A DNA stretch of 64,000 nt from Nostoc mirabile CHAB5784 (GTDB lineage: Bacteria; Cyanobacteriota; Cyanobacteriia; Cyanobacteriales; Nostocaceae): positions 102,265 through 166,264 of the forward strand of contig NZ_JAIVFS010000007.1 in assembly GCF_020829645.1 (NCBI RefSeq). The letters run 5' to 3'. Every line of letters begins with the position of its first letter. Position 1 is the first letter of the stretch. Both the position numbers and the translations under genes were made by a program. This document shows positions 44,704-54,760 of this stretch, piece after piece. The notes under the pieces were generated by a model, which made no database searches, was not told the DNA's origin, and saw only the letters and a list, made by a program, of their open reading frames with translations.

Positions 44704-46842
44704 ATGGAACTCATATCACAAGTTCTTGCTCTGGAGGCAACTTCCGAAGTTCTTGGCAAGGAACCAATTGTTCCCTTTGCTATTTTGCTGGTGGTTATCT
44801 TAGTTATACCCATCATGTTTGAGCGGCTAAGATTACCAGGATTAGTGGGTTTGGTTTTCTCAGGGGTAGTACTCGGGCCCTCAGGCTGGAATCTATTTCA
44901 GTCGGACTCACCGATGATTAACCTACTATCAGACATTGGGTTAATTTACTTGCTGTTTGTCGCAGGGCTAGAAGTTGATCTAGAACAGTTTCGCCGGCAA
45001 AAAAGTCGTGCCTTCGGGTTTGCTAGCTTAACTTTCACTGTACCCCTGGTGATGGGAACTTTAGTAGGGCTGATTTTAGGCTATGGCTGGAATACTTCAA
45101 TATTAATTGGCTCTTTATTCGCTTCCTATACTCTTTTGGCATATCCCATAATCAGCCGTTTGGGAGTGGTCAACAACGAAGCTGTTACGGTCACCATTGG
45201 AGCTAAGATTTTTACAGATATTGGCGCAGTACTGATCTTAGCCCTTTGTGTAGCCGTCGCTGATATTGGAGCATTCAGCTTTGCTAAACTACTCACCTTG
45301 TCGGGTTGGTTAATTATTTACTCTGTAGCCGTTGTCACAGGTTTTGATTGGGCAGGTAAAGAATTTTTCAAACGGTCTGGAGACGACGAAGGAAACAAGT
45401 TTTTGTTTGTGTTGCTTTCTGTGTTTCTGGCGGCTGTGGGCGCTCAATTGATTGGGGTAGAGAAAATTGTTGGTGCCTTTTTAGCGGGTTTGGCGGTAAA
45501 TGAAGCTGTAGGGGAAGGGCCAGTCAAACAAAAGGTGGTATTTATTGGCAGTGTGCTATTCATTCCGATTTTCTTTGTTGACCTTGGCTTAACAATCAAT
45601 CTACCCGCCTTTGTGAACAACCTAGACACGCTCAAGTTAACGCTGTTGATGATAATCGGTTTGATTGTCAGTAAATTGATTGCAGCTTTTTTCATAAAAC
45701 TGGTTTACCGCTATAAGTGGCAAGAAATGCTAACCATCTGGTCGCTATCACTTCCTCAGGTTGGTACAACGTTAGCAGCAACGTTAGTGGGATACGGGGC
45801 TGGGTTGCTGCCACTAGAAGTATTACACAGCGTTATTGTCTTAATGGTTGTCACATCAACCTTGGGGCCGTTGCTCACTAGTAGAATAGCTGTTGGTTTG
45901 AATTCCTCAACCGCCGAAGAGCTAACCCCCCCCCTACCTGACCAAAACGCACCAGGGACAGACAGTGCTTTTACTATAGTCGTACCTGTCTATAATCCTC
46001 ACACCGAGCAGTATTTGATTGAAATGGCCGCGTTATTAGCGCGTCAATCTAAGGGAAAAATTATACCGCTTGCGATCGCTAATGCCACCGCTCAAATGGA
46101 TGCACCGCAGTTAGAAGCGTCTCTACAACGGAGTGAGCAATTATTAACCAAAGCCACGGTACACAGTCGAGTATTGGGCGTAGGCGCAGAACCAATGCTG
46201 CGGATTGATGATGCCTTTGCTCAAGGAATTAGCAGAGCGGCTCGTGAACAAAAGGCTAATTTAATCGTTATGGGTTGGGGTAAACGGACTGGGTTGCGAG
46301 CGCGTTTATTTGGGAATGTGATTGATGGTGTGCTTTGGGCATCCCATTGTCCAGTAGCGGTAACACGTCTAGTAGAATCACCAAAAAAAATTCAGCGTAT
46401 CTTAGTACCAGTAGAAAACTTAACAGCACCTACATTACAGCCTGTACAATTTGCCCAGATGCTGGCAGAGGCAAATCAGAGCCACATTACTGTACTGAAT
46501 GTGTGCGATCGCCGCACTAGTTCTAGTAAAATTGCTTGGAGGCGATCGCATCTCTCCCTATTGGTATCTAAATTGGCTTTGACCAATGCCCCAGAAATTC
46601 AAATTATCGCTCATGAAAATGTTGCTCAAGCAATTTTGCAGGCAGCACGATTATATGATCTAGTAGTTTTACCTTTTATACGTAATCGTACCAGCCCTGG
46701 AGGGTTAGCCATTAGCGATGTCACAACTCAGTTAGCCAGACAACTTACCTGCTCCATTGTCATGCTTGGAGAACCGCAACGCACTCAAACCACTAATTTA
46801 GTTATGTCTAAGACGGTTACTAGCATTACCTCTGCTGTATGA
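44704..46842 (+). CDS. CPA2-type cation:proton antiporter with USP-like C-terminus
   Basis: A 712-residue protein. Residues about 20-400 hold 11-12 transmembrane helices of the monovalent cation:proton antiporter-2 family (LRLPGLVGLVFSGVVLGPSG, LLFVAGLEVDLEQFRRQK, AFLAGLAVNEAVGEGP). Residues about 420-700 are soluble, with two universal-stress-protein-like units (FTIVVPVYNPHTEQYLIEMA; LIVMGWGKRTGLRARLFGNV and IQRILVPVENLTAPTLQPVQ). The combination occurs in cyanobacterial Na+/H+ (NhaS/NapA-like) antiporters. The cation is not deducible. It is monocistronic. Confidence 0.88.
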   Translation: MELISQVLALEATSEVLGKEPIVPFAILLVVILVIPIMFERLRLPGLVGLVFSGVVLGPSGWNLFQSDSPMINLLSDIGLIYLLFVAGLEVDLEQFRRQKSRAFGFASLTFTVPLVMGTLVGLILGYGWNTSILIGSLFASYTLLAYPIISRLGVVNNEAVTVTIGAKIFTDIGAVLILALCVAVADIGAFSFAKLLTLSGWLIIYSVAVVTGFDWAGKEFFKRSGDDEGNKFLFVLLSVFLAAVGAQLIGVEKIVGAFLAGLAVNEAVGEGPVKQKVVFIGSVLFIPIFFVDLGLTINLPAFVNNLDTLKLTLLMIIGLIVSKLIAAFFIKLVYRYKWQEMLTIWSLSLPQVGTTLAATLVGYGAGLLPLEVLHSVIVLMVVTSTLGPLLTSRIAVGLNSSTAEELTPPLPDQNAPGTDSAFTIVVPVYNPHTEQYLIEMAALLARQSKGKIIPLAIANATAQMDAPQLEASLQRSEQLLTKATVHSRVLGVGAEPMLRIDDAFAQGISRAAREQKANLIVMGWGKRTGLRARLFGNVIDGVLWASHCPVAVTRLVESPKKIQRILVPVENLTAPTLQPVQFAQMLAEANQSHITVLNVCDRRTSSSKIAWRRSHLSLLVSKLALTNAPEIQIIAHENVAQAILQAARLYDLVVLPFIRNRTSPGGLAISDVTTQLARQLTCSIVMLGEPQRTQTTNLVMSKTVTSITSAV

Positions 46843-47518
46843 TATGAAGCATAGTTTAGTCCACTCATGTGGACTTAGGCTGCGTTGGTGTAGTCCGCAT
46901 TTCGACTTAGCTCAGTGACCACCGGAGGCATGGCATTGACAACAATCTTTGCAACAAATTAATCGCCTATAAGGGCATACAGATGTACGCCTCTACACAC
47001 GTATGTACTTGTAGCAGGAATTTCGTGAAATGATATGAGCCTATGTACTCAATACCGTTGGGATAAGCAGGGGAGACTCTTGAGGAAAGAGGGTTATTGT
47101 TGAGTAATTCTTCTCTTTCCCTGCCTCTCTTCTCCCCCTGCCCCCTGCCTTTCTTTGTAAATGCAACAACTTGGCTATTGCAAAAATATGGGTAATTGTA
47201 ATGCCTTAAACTGGGGAAAGTGTCAACCTATTCCTGCATCCAATTGAAAACAGTAGTAGCCATAAAAACGCTTTATATTGTTGAAGATTTGATGAACTTT
47301 AGGTGGAAGACTGACAATTTTTGTTATTTTACTAGTTAAATTATTAAGGAAGCAAGTAAAAAATAATAAAACTATAACCGTAGAAAAATAGGTAAATTCA
47401 ACGACACTTTTTGCTTAAACATTGTTCTTTTTTTCGTTTTGTATTTTTGTACTCAACCTGGGTAACCTAAAAGTAAGTGCAATAGCTACTGAAAATATTT
47501 GCAAGTAACTGGGAAATT
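46843..47518. other. 676-base spacer before UDP-sugar genes
   Basis: No credible gene. Left third: degenerate palindromic repeats (CCACTCATGTGGA; CGACTTAGCTCAGTGACC). Middle: CT-rich repeat TTCTCTTTCCCTGCCTCTCTTC near 47110 (given in part). Right third: AT-rich DNA that presumably includes the promoter for the UDP-glucuronate decarboxylase gene. Confidence 0.5.
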
Positions 47519-48469
47519 ATGAGAATTTTGGTGACGGGTGGTGCTGGGTTTATTGGTTCCCATCTCATCGACCGACTAATGAATGATGGGCATGAATTAA
47601 TATGCTTGGATAATTTTTACACTGGTCACAAACGGAACATCCTTAAATGGTTAGGTCATCCGTACTTTGAACTGATCCGCCACGATATTACCGAACCAAT
47701 TCGGTTAGAAGTGGATCAAATTTATCATTTAGCTTGTCCTGCTTCACCAGTACATTACCAGTACAACCCAGTTAAAACCGTTAAAACTAACGTGATGGGA
47801 ACACTCAATATGTTGGGGCTGGCTAAACGGGTGAAAGCTAGGTTTTTCTTGGCTTCAACCAGTGAAGTATACGGTGATCCAGAAGTTCATCCCCAACCTG
47901 AGGAGTATCGGGGTAGCGTTAATCCCATTGGGATACGTTCATGCTACGACGAAGGTAAAAGAATTGCTGAGACTCTAGCATTTGATTACTATAGGCAAAA
48001 TAAAGTTGATATTCGAGTTGTTCGGATATTTAACACCTACGGGCCGAGAATGTTAGAAAATGATGGCCGGGTGGTGAGCAACTTTATAGTTCAAGCCTTG
48101 CGGGGTAATCCTTTAACCGTTTACGGTGATGGTTCGCAAACTCGTAGTTTCTGCTATGTTTCCGATTTAGTCGAAGGATTCATCCGTTTAATGAATAGCG
48201 ACTACATTGGCCCAGTAAATCTGGGTAATCCTGGTGAATATACAATTTTGCAATTGGCACAAGCTGTGCAAAATATGATTAACCCAGACGCACAGATTAA
48301 ATTCGAGCCACTACCTTTGGACGATCCCCGGCGTCGCCAGCCTGATATAACAAAGGCAAAAACTTGGTTAAATTGGGAACCGACTATTCCTCTGCAAGAA
48401 GGGTTAAAACTAACAATAGAAGATTTTCGCGATCGCATTCAAAGCGATGAAAATAATTCAACCACCTAA
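47519..48469 (+). CDS. UDP-glucuronic acid decarboxylase (UXS-type SDR)
   Basis: A 316-residue extended short-chain dehydrogenase. It shows the NAD-binding [15 protein letters not shown] at the N-terminus, the [14 protein letters not shown] segment, the catalytic YxxxK as [11 protein letters not shown], and [10 protein letters not shown]. Bacterial UXS proteins convert UDP-glucuronate to UDP-xylose. The gene for the enzyme that makes UDP-glucuronate lies 238 bases downstream on the same strand, which strongly supports this over other NDP-sugar epimerases. The product would feed exopolysaccharide or glycolipid synthesis. Confidence 0.88.
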   Translation: MRILVTGGAGFIGSHLIDRLMNDGHELICLDNFYTGHKRNILKWLGHPYFELIRHDITEPIRLEVDQIYHLACPASPVHYQYNPVKTVKTNVMGTLNMLGLAKRVKARFFLASTSEVYGDPEVHPQPEEYRGSVNPIGIRSCYDEGKRIAETLAFDYYRQNKVDIRVVRIFNTYGPRMLENDGRVVSNFIVQALRGNPLTVYGDGSQTRSFCYVSDLVEGFIRLMNSDYIGPVNLGNPGEYTILQLAQAVQNMINPDAQIKFEPLPLDDPRRRQPDITKAKTWLNWEPTIPLQEGLKLTIEDFRDRIQSDENNSTT

Positions 48470-48707
48470 GCAGCACCTAGCGTTACTCTAAATTTCATCC
48501 AGGCTCACCTATCGGTAGCTAGTACCGCAAGGCGAAGTCAAAAGTCAAAAGTTTTGTATATCAAGCTTTTTGCAAGTTTTAAAATGGTAGCTTGATTTAC
48601 GCAGCGCTGTACTAGTATGCTTGGTGGCTGAGTTGACTGCCAGTGTTTAAGTCTCATCTTGATACTTCTTTTTAAAGACTAACCCCAAAAAAGTGAGGAG
48701 TTAAAAA

Positions 48708-50099
48708 ATGCGTGTTTGCGTGATTGGTACTGGTTACGTTGGTTTAGTTACAGGTGCTTGCTTGGCTCATATTGGGCATGATGTAATTTGCGTAGACAAT
48801 AACGAAGAAAAAGTTAAGTTAATGAAGTCTGGGCAGTCCCCGATTTTTGAGCCGGGACTCTCAGAAATTATGCAGTCTGCCATTCAAACAGAGAAAATTC
48901 ATTTTACTAGCGATCTTGCTGCTGGAGTTTCCCACGGAGAAGTTCTGTTTATTGCTGTGGGAACGCCACCTTTACCCACTGGTGAAAGTGATACTCGTTA
49001 TGTTGAAGCTGTAGCCCGTGGGATTGGGGAAAATCTCAATGGTGGTTATAAAGTCATAGTAAATAAATCTACAGTACCCATTGGCTCAGGTGACTGGGTG
49101 CGGATGCTTGTTCTAGATGGTGTTGCTGAACGGCAGAAAACATTAGTACCCGCAGGTGGGGTGCCGAGTGATGAGAAATTACCTGAGTTTGCAGCCGAGT
49201 TTGATGTAATCAGCAATCCAGAGTTTTTGCGCGAAGGTTCGGCAGTGTACGACACCTTCAACCCCGATCGCATTGTACTAGGAGGCAATAGTCAAAGAGC
49301 AGTAGCCTTAATGCGACAACTTTATGCCCCAATTGTAGAACGCAAGTACGCTGACGATCAATCTTTACCCCCTGTGCCAATTTTGGCAACAGACCTAAGT
49401 TCGGCGGAGATGATTAAATACGCCGCTAATGCTTTTTTAGCCACTAAGATTAGTTTTATTAACGAAGTTGCTAATATTTGTGATCGCGTCGGTGCTGATG
49501 TTACCCAAGTAGCCAAAGGTATCGGTCTAGACTCCCGTATTGGTAACAAATTTTTACAAGCTGGTATTGGTTGGGGTGGTTCTTGTTTTCCCAAAGATGT
49601 CTCCGCTCTGGTTCACACTGCTGATGATTATGGCTATGAAGCCCAATTACTCAAAGCTGCTGTCAGTGTCAACGAACGCCAGAGATTGATTGCTTTAGAA
49701 AAACTCCAAAAAGTTCTGAAAATTCTCAAAGGCAAAACAGTTGGACTACTCGGACTGACCTTCAAGCCCGATACCGACGACTTGCGCGACGCCCCAGCCC
49801 TCAACCTAATTGAGCAGCTAAATCGACTGGGAGCCAAAGTTAAAGCCTACGACCCCATTGTTTCCCAAACAGGTTTACGTCATGGGCTTTCTGGTGTGCT
49901 AGTAGAAACCGATGCCGAAAGACTAGCTGATGGCTGCGATGCCTTAGTACTCGTCACCGAATGGCAGCAATTCAGCACTCTCGACTATGTGAAGATGGCG
50001 AAATTAATGGCCCATCCCGTTATCATCGACGGTCGTAACTTCCTTGACCCCGAAGCAATGATACGGGCTGGATTCCAATATGTAGGGGTGGGACGATAG
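48708..50099 (+). CDS. ugd: UDP-glucose 6-dehydrogenase
   Basis: A 463-residue enzyme oxidising UDP-glucose to UDP-glucuronate with two NAD+. Visible are GTGYVGLVTGACLAHIGHDV (NAD fold), NPEFLREGSAVYD, KISFINEVANICDRVGADV, the catalytic Cys in GIGWGGSCFPKDV, and GLTFKPDTDDLRDAPAL. A GAGGAG site lies before the ATG. The partner decarboxylase precedes it, so the pair makes UDP-xylose from UDP-glucose. A strong terminator follows the gene. Confidence 0.95.
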   Translation: MRVCVIGTGYVGLVTGACLAHIGHDVICVDNNEEKVKLMKSGQSPIFEPGLSEIMQSAIQTEKIHFTSDLAAGVSHGEVLFIAVGTPPLPTGESDTRYVEAVARGIGENLNGGYKVIVNKSTVPIGSGDWVRMLVLDGVAERQKTLVPAGGVPSDEKLPEFAAEFDVISNPEFLREGSAVYDTFNPDRIVLGGNSQRAVALMRQLYAPIVERKYADDQSLPPVPILATDLSSAEMIKYAANAFLATKISFINEVANICDRVGADVTQVAKGIGLDSRIGNKFLQAGIGWGGSCFPKDVSALVHTADDYGYEAQLLKAAVSVNERQRLIALEKLQKVLKILKGKTVGLLGLTFKPDTDDLRDAPALNLIEQLNRLGAKVKAYDPIVSQTGLRHGLSGVLVETDAERLADGCDALVLVTEWQQFSTLDYVKMAKLMAHPVIIDGRNFLDPEAMIRAGFQYVGVGR

Positions 50100-50193
50100 A
50101 GGTTTAGGAGTTAGGAGCGATAAATGATGCATAAGAATTGCTTACAACTTATAATCCATAACTCCCAACTCTCTTAAAAACCCAAATATTTAC

Positions 50194-50223
50194 AATACCG
50201 CCTAAAACGATTTAGGCGGTATT
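50194..50223 (+). terminator. Rho-independent-type terminator after ugd
   Basis: A perfect 13-bp stem (AATACCGCCTAAA / TTTAGGCGGTATT) with an ACGA loop is followed by TAATTTTGTTTT. It is about 95 bases past the ugd stop. Confidence 0.8.
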
Positions 50224-50368
50224 TAATTTTGTTTTAGAGCTTCATGCAAAGACGCTAAAAAAACGTGAATTCGACTATTCATATACTGTCCGTCTATTTA
50301 GCCCTATCAAAAGACCGCTAAGAGATTTTACAAGATAAAACTGTCTGTTTGACAGGCGAGAGAAACTT

Positions 50369-50501
50369 CAATACGGTTCGGATAAGATCCCCCCGCCTGC
50401 GGCGACCCCCTTAAAAAGGGGGTAAAGATCAGAAAAAGCCTCCCAATTTATTGGGGGGTTGGGGGATCTTCGAGAGAAAACATGTTAACCGACCCGTATT
50501 G
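50369..50501. mobile_element. 133-bp MITE-like element with target-site duplication
   Basis: The inverted ends are CAATACGGTTCGG and its complement CCGACCCGTATTG (one mismatch). The element is flanked by an exact 10-base direct repeat AGAGAAACTT (50359-50368 and 50502-50511). Inside are stems GATCCCCC/GGGGGATC and CCCCCTTAAAAAGGGGG. There is no coding capacity. The duplication shows that this unit was inserted as a discrete piece of DNA, presumably by a transposase acting in trans. Confidence 0.82.
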
Positions 50502-50594
50502 AGAGAAACTTGAACTAAAGTTCAAGGCAGGGAGAGGTTCATCGAACTCACGTTATAAAAACTTTACTTACCTTGGTTACGTGAAAATCTCATA

Positions 50595-51431
50595 TCAAGC
50601 GCTATGTGGAATACGTTCAATTTCAGCATATCCACTGAAAATAAGTTTTTGACCTTCAGTTTCTAATCGGTTGAGCCGCATTTTCACTCCATCGAGGTCA
50701 AAACGATCCAAATCGACCATATTATCTAAAATTTCTACCAGCGCCACGCTCAAGGTTTGCGAGATTTCCCGTTGTGCTTCTGGCACTTGGTCAAGCTCAA
50801 TTTTTGGATCTTTGAAGGAAACTCGCCGCCGCCTTTCAATGCCTAAAGTTAGGCTCATGTTCAGGGGAACGAGTTCGCCATTGTTTAAATCTGCTTTTGC
50901 TACAAGCTGTAAGCGATTTCCTGGCAATAGCTGTACCTGTACTTCCGTAAAGGAGACTGGTTCACCCCCAGATAATTCTGTCAGTGATGGTACGGTGAGG
51001 TTAAGCAGGCGCTTTTTCACCAGTTCCGCATTAAAGGCTTGGTTTATCCCTGCTTCTGATAAAATTACTTGAGCGATCGCTTGAGTGGGTTGCTTGAGAC
51101 TGAGTTTGCCACTTAAAACCGAGCCGAAGTCAATGGCAACCGCATCGGTTTCAAAAGACATCTCCTCTACCGCGAAATCTCTCCGAATCACCAAGCCACG
51201 ACCGCTCATTTTGAAGCTATCAATGCTGCCTTGCAACAGTTTGCTGGAGGGGTAGCAGCGCACAAAGACTTCTACTGACTCGCTCATGCTAAACAGGTGG
51301 CGAATCGTTTGGCTGGCGACCGTGTTGAGCATCCGCTCTCCCCAATCTGTGCCTTTAGGATCTTGTAAACCAGTAAGTCCGCCGAACATGTGGTTTTGGG
51401 TCTCTAGAAGTTCTTTGTACTTTTGTAACAA
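50595..51431 (-). CDS. DUF2993-domain protein
   Basis: A 278-residue protein with no clear signal peptide. The region VEVFVRCYPSSKLLQGSIDS-FKMSGRGLVIRRDFAVEEMSFE and the later DFGSVLSGKLSLKQPTQAIA are characteristic of DUF2993, which is distantly related to lipid-binding LmeA-like proteins of actinobacteria. Cyanobacteria often have several copies. A lipid or membrane-interface role is an inference. It is convergent with ugd and separated from it by the terminator and a MITE. Confidence 0.8.
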   Translation of the reverse strand: MLQKYKELLETQNHMFGGLTGLQDPKGTDWGERMLNTVASQTIRHLFSMSESVEVFVRCYPSSKLLQGSIDSFKMSGRGLVIRRDFAVEEMSFETDAVAIDFGSVLSGKLSLKQPTQAIAQVILSEAGINQAFNAELVKKRLLNLTVPSLTELSGGEPVSFTEVQVQLLPGNRLQLVAKADLNNGELVPLNMSLTLGIERRRRVSFKDPKIELDQVPEAQREISQTLSVALVEILDNMVDLDRFDLDGVKMRLNRLETEGQKLIFSGYAEIERIPHSA

Positions 51432-51833
51432 ACTGTGAAGAATACAGCAAGCGATCCCGTGATTAATTGTGCTGATGGGTAGGCATAGAATGGCTGATGG
51501 TTACAAGGCCACTGTATCAGATGTTACTACTTACAACGGGAGTGGAGGACGTAAATGTAGGTCAAACACGTTTTGTTGAGGAATTTAAACGGGAAATGCA
51601 GCACAAGTATGGCATTTCTAGTGAGGAAAACTGAGTCAGATGTTGACATTAATATAGAATTTCTGCAAGGAAAGTTATGAATAACTTATTGGTGGGAATA
51701 CTTTAACTAGGACATCAGACAGCTTATCACCACTGCTAATTATGACACAGCTAAATCTAACCTAGCTGATTACGTGAGAGCGGTTTGTGCTGAAGCTTTG
51801 ATACCTACAGTTTCCTAATAACGTACTAAAACC
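51432..51833. other. 402-base spacer before GmrSD-like gene, possible gene debris
   Basis: No intact gene. A short frame ending at 51818 reads RQLITTANYDTAKSNLADYV then RAVCAEALIPTVS and stop, which looks like the tail of a decayed protein. A second piece near 51490 reads MADGYKATVSDVTTYNG. Neither can be named. It may be the scar of a gene once upstream of the restriction-like enzyme. Confidence 0.35.
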
Positions 51834-53519
51834 ATGAAAGCTACTCAAACCAAGTTTCTCAACTTTTTAGAAGGCAACAAGCAATTAATCATCCCCATCT
51901 ATCAGCGTCCTTATAGTTGGACAATTACTCAATGCCAGCAGCTATGGAATGATATTCTGCGTGCTGCTAAGGACAATGAAATTTCAGGGCATTTCATTGG
52001 TTCATTAGTTTACATGGTAGATACTGTGTATCTAACAGCAGTAATACCTAAATTGTTAGTTATTGATGGTCAGCAACGTTTAACAACCCTTTCATTACTA
52101 CTTTCTGTTTTAAGTAAAGCTATTAGAGCAAGTAATGAAGAAATTGATATTAGTTCTGAAGCCCTAGAGGATTTTTATCTTTTTAATAGACATGCAAAGG
52201 GTAGTGAACGATACAAATTACTTTTAAATAAGAAAGATAGAGAAACTCTAATTCGATTGCTAGAAGATACAGAAATACCTAACGATAAATCTCAGCAGCT
52301 TGTTGATAACTACCGATATTTTGAGAGTCAAATTCCTAAACTAGACATTGACCTTAATAGCCTGTATCGAGGTATATGCAAGTTAATGATTGTAGAAATT
52401 TCTTTGGAGCGCGATCGTGATGATCCACAATTAATATTTGAAAGTCTAAATTCCACAGGACTTGAGCTTTCGGAAGCAGACAAGATTCGGAACTATGTAC
52501 TGATGGGACTTCAACCGGAGGAGCAGAACGAAATTTACAACCTCTATTGGCATCCAATGGAGAAAAACTTTGATAAAACCGGATATTCTCAGCTATTTGA
52601 CCGCTTCATTCGGGACTATCTGACCATCAAATCTAGATCAGGAACTATTCCTAATATTAGAGAAGTCTATAATAGCTTTAAGATTTATGTACAAGGGAAA
52701 AAAGATACTTTAATCAAAGAGATATTAGCGGATGTTTACCTTTACTCTAAATATTTTGTCAAGTTAGCTTTTGCTGAGGAAACTGACCAAGAAATTAAGC
52801 AGTTAATTACGGATATTAATACTCTTAAGGTAGATGTTGCCTATCCATTTTTAATAGAAGTTTATGATGATTACAATCAAAATAAAATAGCACGAAAAGA
52901 ATTTATCAGCATTCTTAGGCTTGTGGAAAGCTATGTATTTCGGCGGACTATCTGTGGCATTCCTACTAACTATATGAACAAGAATTTTGCCACTTTAAGT
53001 CGAGAAGTTGACCGAGAAAACTACTTAGAAAGTTTACAGATTGCTTTGAGTAGTAAAAAGAGTTATAAAAGATTTCCAGATGATGAAGAGTTTCGTCGAG
53101 AGTTGCTAGTTAAGGATATTTATAACTTTCGCGGTCGCAACTATCTACTTCGTAAACTAGAAAATTATGAGCGGAAAGAGTTAGTCAATGTTGAAGAATA
53201 TAGTATTGAGCATATCATGCCACAAAATCCCAATCTTTGTTTAGAATGGCAGGCAGATTTGGGAGAACAATGGAAAGAAATTCGAGCCAAATATCTACAC
53301 ACTATTGGAAATCTAACTCTAACTGGATATAACCCTGAGTTGAGCGATCGCCCGTTTATAGAGAAGCGGGATAAAAAGGATGGTGGATTCGCAGATAGCC
53401 CTCTACGTCTGAATCGGGGGTTGCAACATCTGAAACAGTGGAACGAAACAGAAATCAATAAAAGAGCAGAATTATTAGCAGATATAGCTGTTAAAGTTTG
53501 GTCTTCTCCATGTATGTGA
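51834..53519 (+). CDS. Single-chain GmrSD-like modification-dependent endonuclease (DUF262+DUF1524)
   Basis: A 561-residue protein. The DUF262 (GmrS-type) part has IPIYQRPYSWTITQCQQLW and the NTPase-associated VIDGQQRLTTLS (DGQQR at 78-82). The C-terminal DUF1524 (GmrD-type, His-Me/HNH nuclease) part has YSIEHIMPQNPN near residue 458 and TIGNLTLTGYNPELSDR. Both halves look intact. GmrSD enzymes cut phage DNA with modified cytosines; related proteins (BrxU, SspE) act in BREX and phosphorothioate systems. No BREX or dnd/ssp genes are in view, so it appears to be a stand-alone defence gene. AT-richer than its core neighbours. Confidence 0.87.
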   Translation: MKATQTKFLNFLEGNKQLIIPIYQRPYSWTITQCQQLWNDILRAAKDNEISGHFIGSLVYMVDTVYLTAVIPKLLVIDGQQRLTTLSLLLSVLSKAIRASNEEIDISSEALEDFYLFNRHAKGSERYKLLLNKKDRETLIRLLEDTEIPNDKSQQLVDNYRYFESQIPKLDIDLNSLYRGICKLMIVEISLERDRDDPQLIFESLNSTGLELSEADKIRNYVLMGLQPEEQNEIYNLYWHPMEKNFDKTGYSQLFDRFIRDYLTIKSRSGTIPNIREVYNSFKIYVQGKKDTLIKEILADVYLYSKYFVKLAFAEETDQEIKQLITDINTLKVDVAYPFLIEVYDDYNQNKIARKEFISILRLVESYVFRRTICGIPTNYMNKNFATLSREVDRENYLESLQIALSSKKSYKRFPDDEEFRRELLVKDIYNFRGRNYLLRKLENYERKELVNVEEYSIEHIMPQNPNLCLEWQADLGEQWKEIRAKYLHTIGNLTLTGYNPELSDRPFIEKRDKKDGGFADSPLRLNRGLQHLKQWNETEINKRAELLADIAVKVWSSPCM

Positions 53520-53569
53520 AGTGAGGCGATCGCAACCTCTACACAAAAATGCGATCGCCTCTCTGCTAA

Positions 53570-53791
53570 TTATGAGGCTATCTGGTAAATTGCAGGACGA
53601 TATCTCGGTTCAGGAATTAGTTTTCCCTCCTTTTTCGCAGCATCTAACCATGCTTCTTTTGCTTTCAAAACTTCATGAAGTGCTTCTTCTTCAGTTGAAC
53701 CAAACGCTGAACAGTATTTCAAATCAGGAATATCAGCAATATAGCCCTCATCTTCTTGACTGTAGAAGATATTAATATGATAGTTTTTCAT
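53570..53791 (-). CDS. hicB: HicB-family antitoxin
   Basis: A 73-residue partial-RNase-H-fold protein: NIFYSQEDEGYIADIPDLKY, then AFGSTEEEALHEVLKAKEAW. This is the standard HicB core (EDxGYxAxxPDL...G.T.EEAL). It overlaps the upstream HicA gene by 4 bases (ATGA), the usual toxin-first hicAB order. The C-terminus is short, with no extra DNA-binding domain. Confidence 0.88.
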   Translation of the reverse strand: MKNYHINIFYSQEDEGYIADIPDLKYCSAFGSTEEEALHEVLKAKEAWLDAAKKEGKLIPEPRYRPAIYQIAS

Positions 53792-54045
53792 CCTTCATCC
53801 TCCAAAGTAAGTGTATATTTTTCAATCAAAATCAAAAATTGACGGACTTGATACGGAACAGCTTCGCCCTTTCGATTTTGCAGGTTAACAAGCTCAGGAA
53901 TATCTGGATTAGTAAATATGTGGTGACTGCCATTAACCCGTGATAGAGAAAATCCAAACGCCTCAACCAAAGTCACCAGTTCATTAAATTGAATATTCTT
54001 AGAGCTAGAAAGAAGTTTCTCTAGCAATTTACGTTTTTTCGACAT
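53788..54045 (-). CDS. hicA: HicA-family mRNA interferase toxin
   Basis: An 85-residue protein with a double-stranded-RNA-binding-like fold. The conserved GFSLSRVNGSHHIFTNPD contains the catalytic histidine after GSH. The C-terminal YQVRQFLILIEKYTLTLED is typical. Upstream, TATCATCACAA (54056-54066) and TTGTGATCATA (54095-54105) form a spaced inverted repeat that could be an operator, but this is weak. Confidence 0.85.
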   Translation of the reverse strand: MSKKRKLLEKLLSSSKNIQFNELVTLVEAFGFSLSRVNGSHHIFTNPDIPELVNLQNRKGEAVPYQVRQFLILIEKYTLTLEDEG

Positions 54046-54119
54046 TTATACACTTTATCATCACAAAATCAAAAGCGTGTAGATACAAAGCAGCTTGTGA
54101 TCATACATCGCTATATTTC

Positions 54120-54734
54120 TTAACAACCGAGTATCGCCACCAAAATCCGAAGCAAGTCTTCTATGTCAGCAGGAACACGATATAAATTGAGGTCTTGAGT
54201 TATTTGTTTACTTTCTCGATTCAATAGACCAAATTGCCAGATATCCCCTGTAGAAACAGCCCCCTGTAAATTTGGCTCTTGAGAGTCAGTCCACGCATCA
54301 ATAGCAATCAGTTCTACAGCAAGCTGAGTAAAGCCCCTTGCCAAATCAGCATTTTTAGCTTCCACAACCAAGAGTTTATGCTCTGCATGGAGATAATAGT
54401 CAAGGGAACCTTTTAACTGTTCTGTAACAATTAAAGGATATTCAATTCTAAGTTGGGCGCGAGTGTAATGAATAACATCCAGTAAAATTGGAGCAATTAG
54501 TAACTCTCTGCGGGCTGCCTCACTAGTCAAACTAATATATGGCAAACTCTCCTCAATCCTAGATTTGAGATTTGCGAGTCTATCTAATTCAATCGTGGAC
54601 TTTTGTTGATTGAGAGAGGAACGTTTTAAAGAATAGCCAAATTCAGCCAGTATATCTTCTGGCTCGAATGACATCTCAAAATAGCTTCTGAAAGTGTATG
54701 ATTGATTTGGTTTAAGAATAGGAATTTTGCTCAT
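54120..54734 (-). CDS. PD-(D/E)XK-like nuclease-fold protein
   Basis: A 204-residue protein from the ATG at 54734; an ATG at 54767 would overlap the vapC stop and is the alternative. The core GSLDYYLHAEHKLLVVEAKN-ADLARGFTQLAVELIAI matches the D...(E)xK layout of restriction-endonuclease-like folds (D in GSLDY, E-A-K in VVEAKN), followed by the supporting helix with Gln. Homologues are common and unnamed in cyanobacteria. It lies between hicA and vapC. Nuclease activity is possible but not shown. Confidence 0.6.
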   Translation of the reverse strand: MSKIPILKPNQSYTFRSYFEMSFEPEDILAEFGYSLKRSSLNQQKSTIELDRLANLKSRIEESLPYISLTSEAARRELLIAPILLDVIHYTRAQLRIEYPLIVTEQLKGSLDYYLHAEHKLLVVEAKNADLARGFTQLAVELIAIDAWTDSQEPNLQGAVSTGDIWQFGLLNRESKQITQDLNLYRVPADIEDLLRILVAILGC

Positions 54735-54760
54735 ACCTGCATAATTCGTAATTGAGTTTT

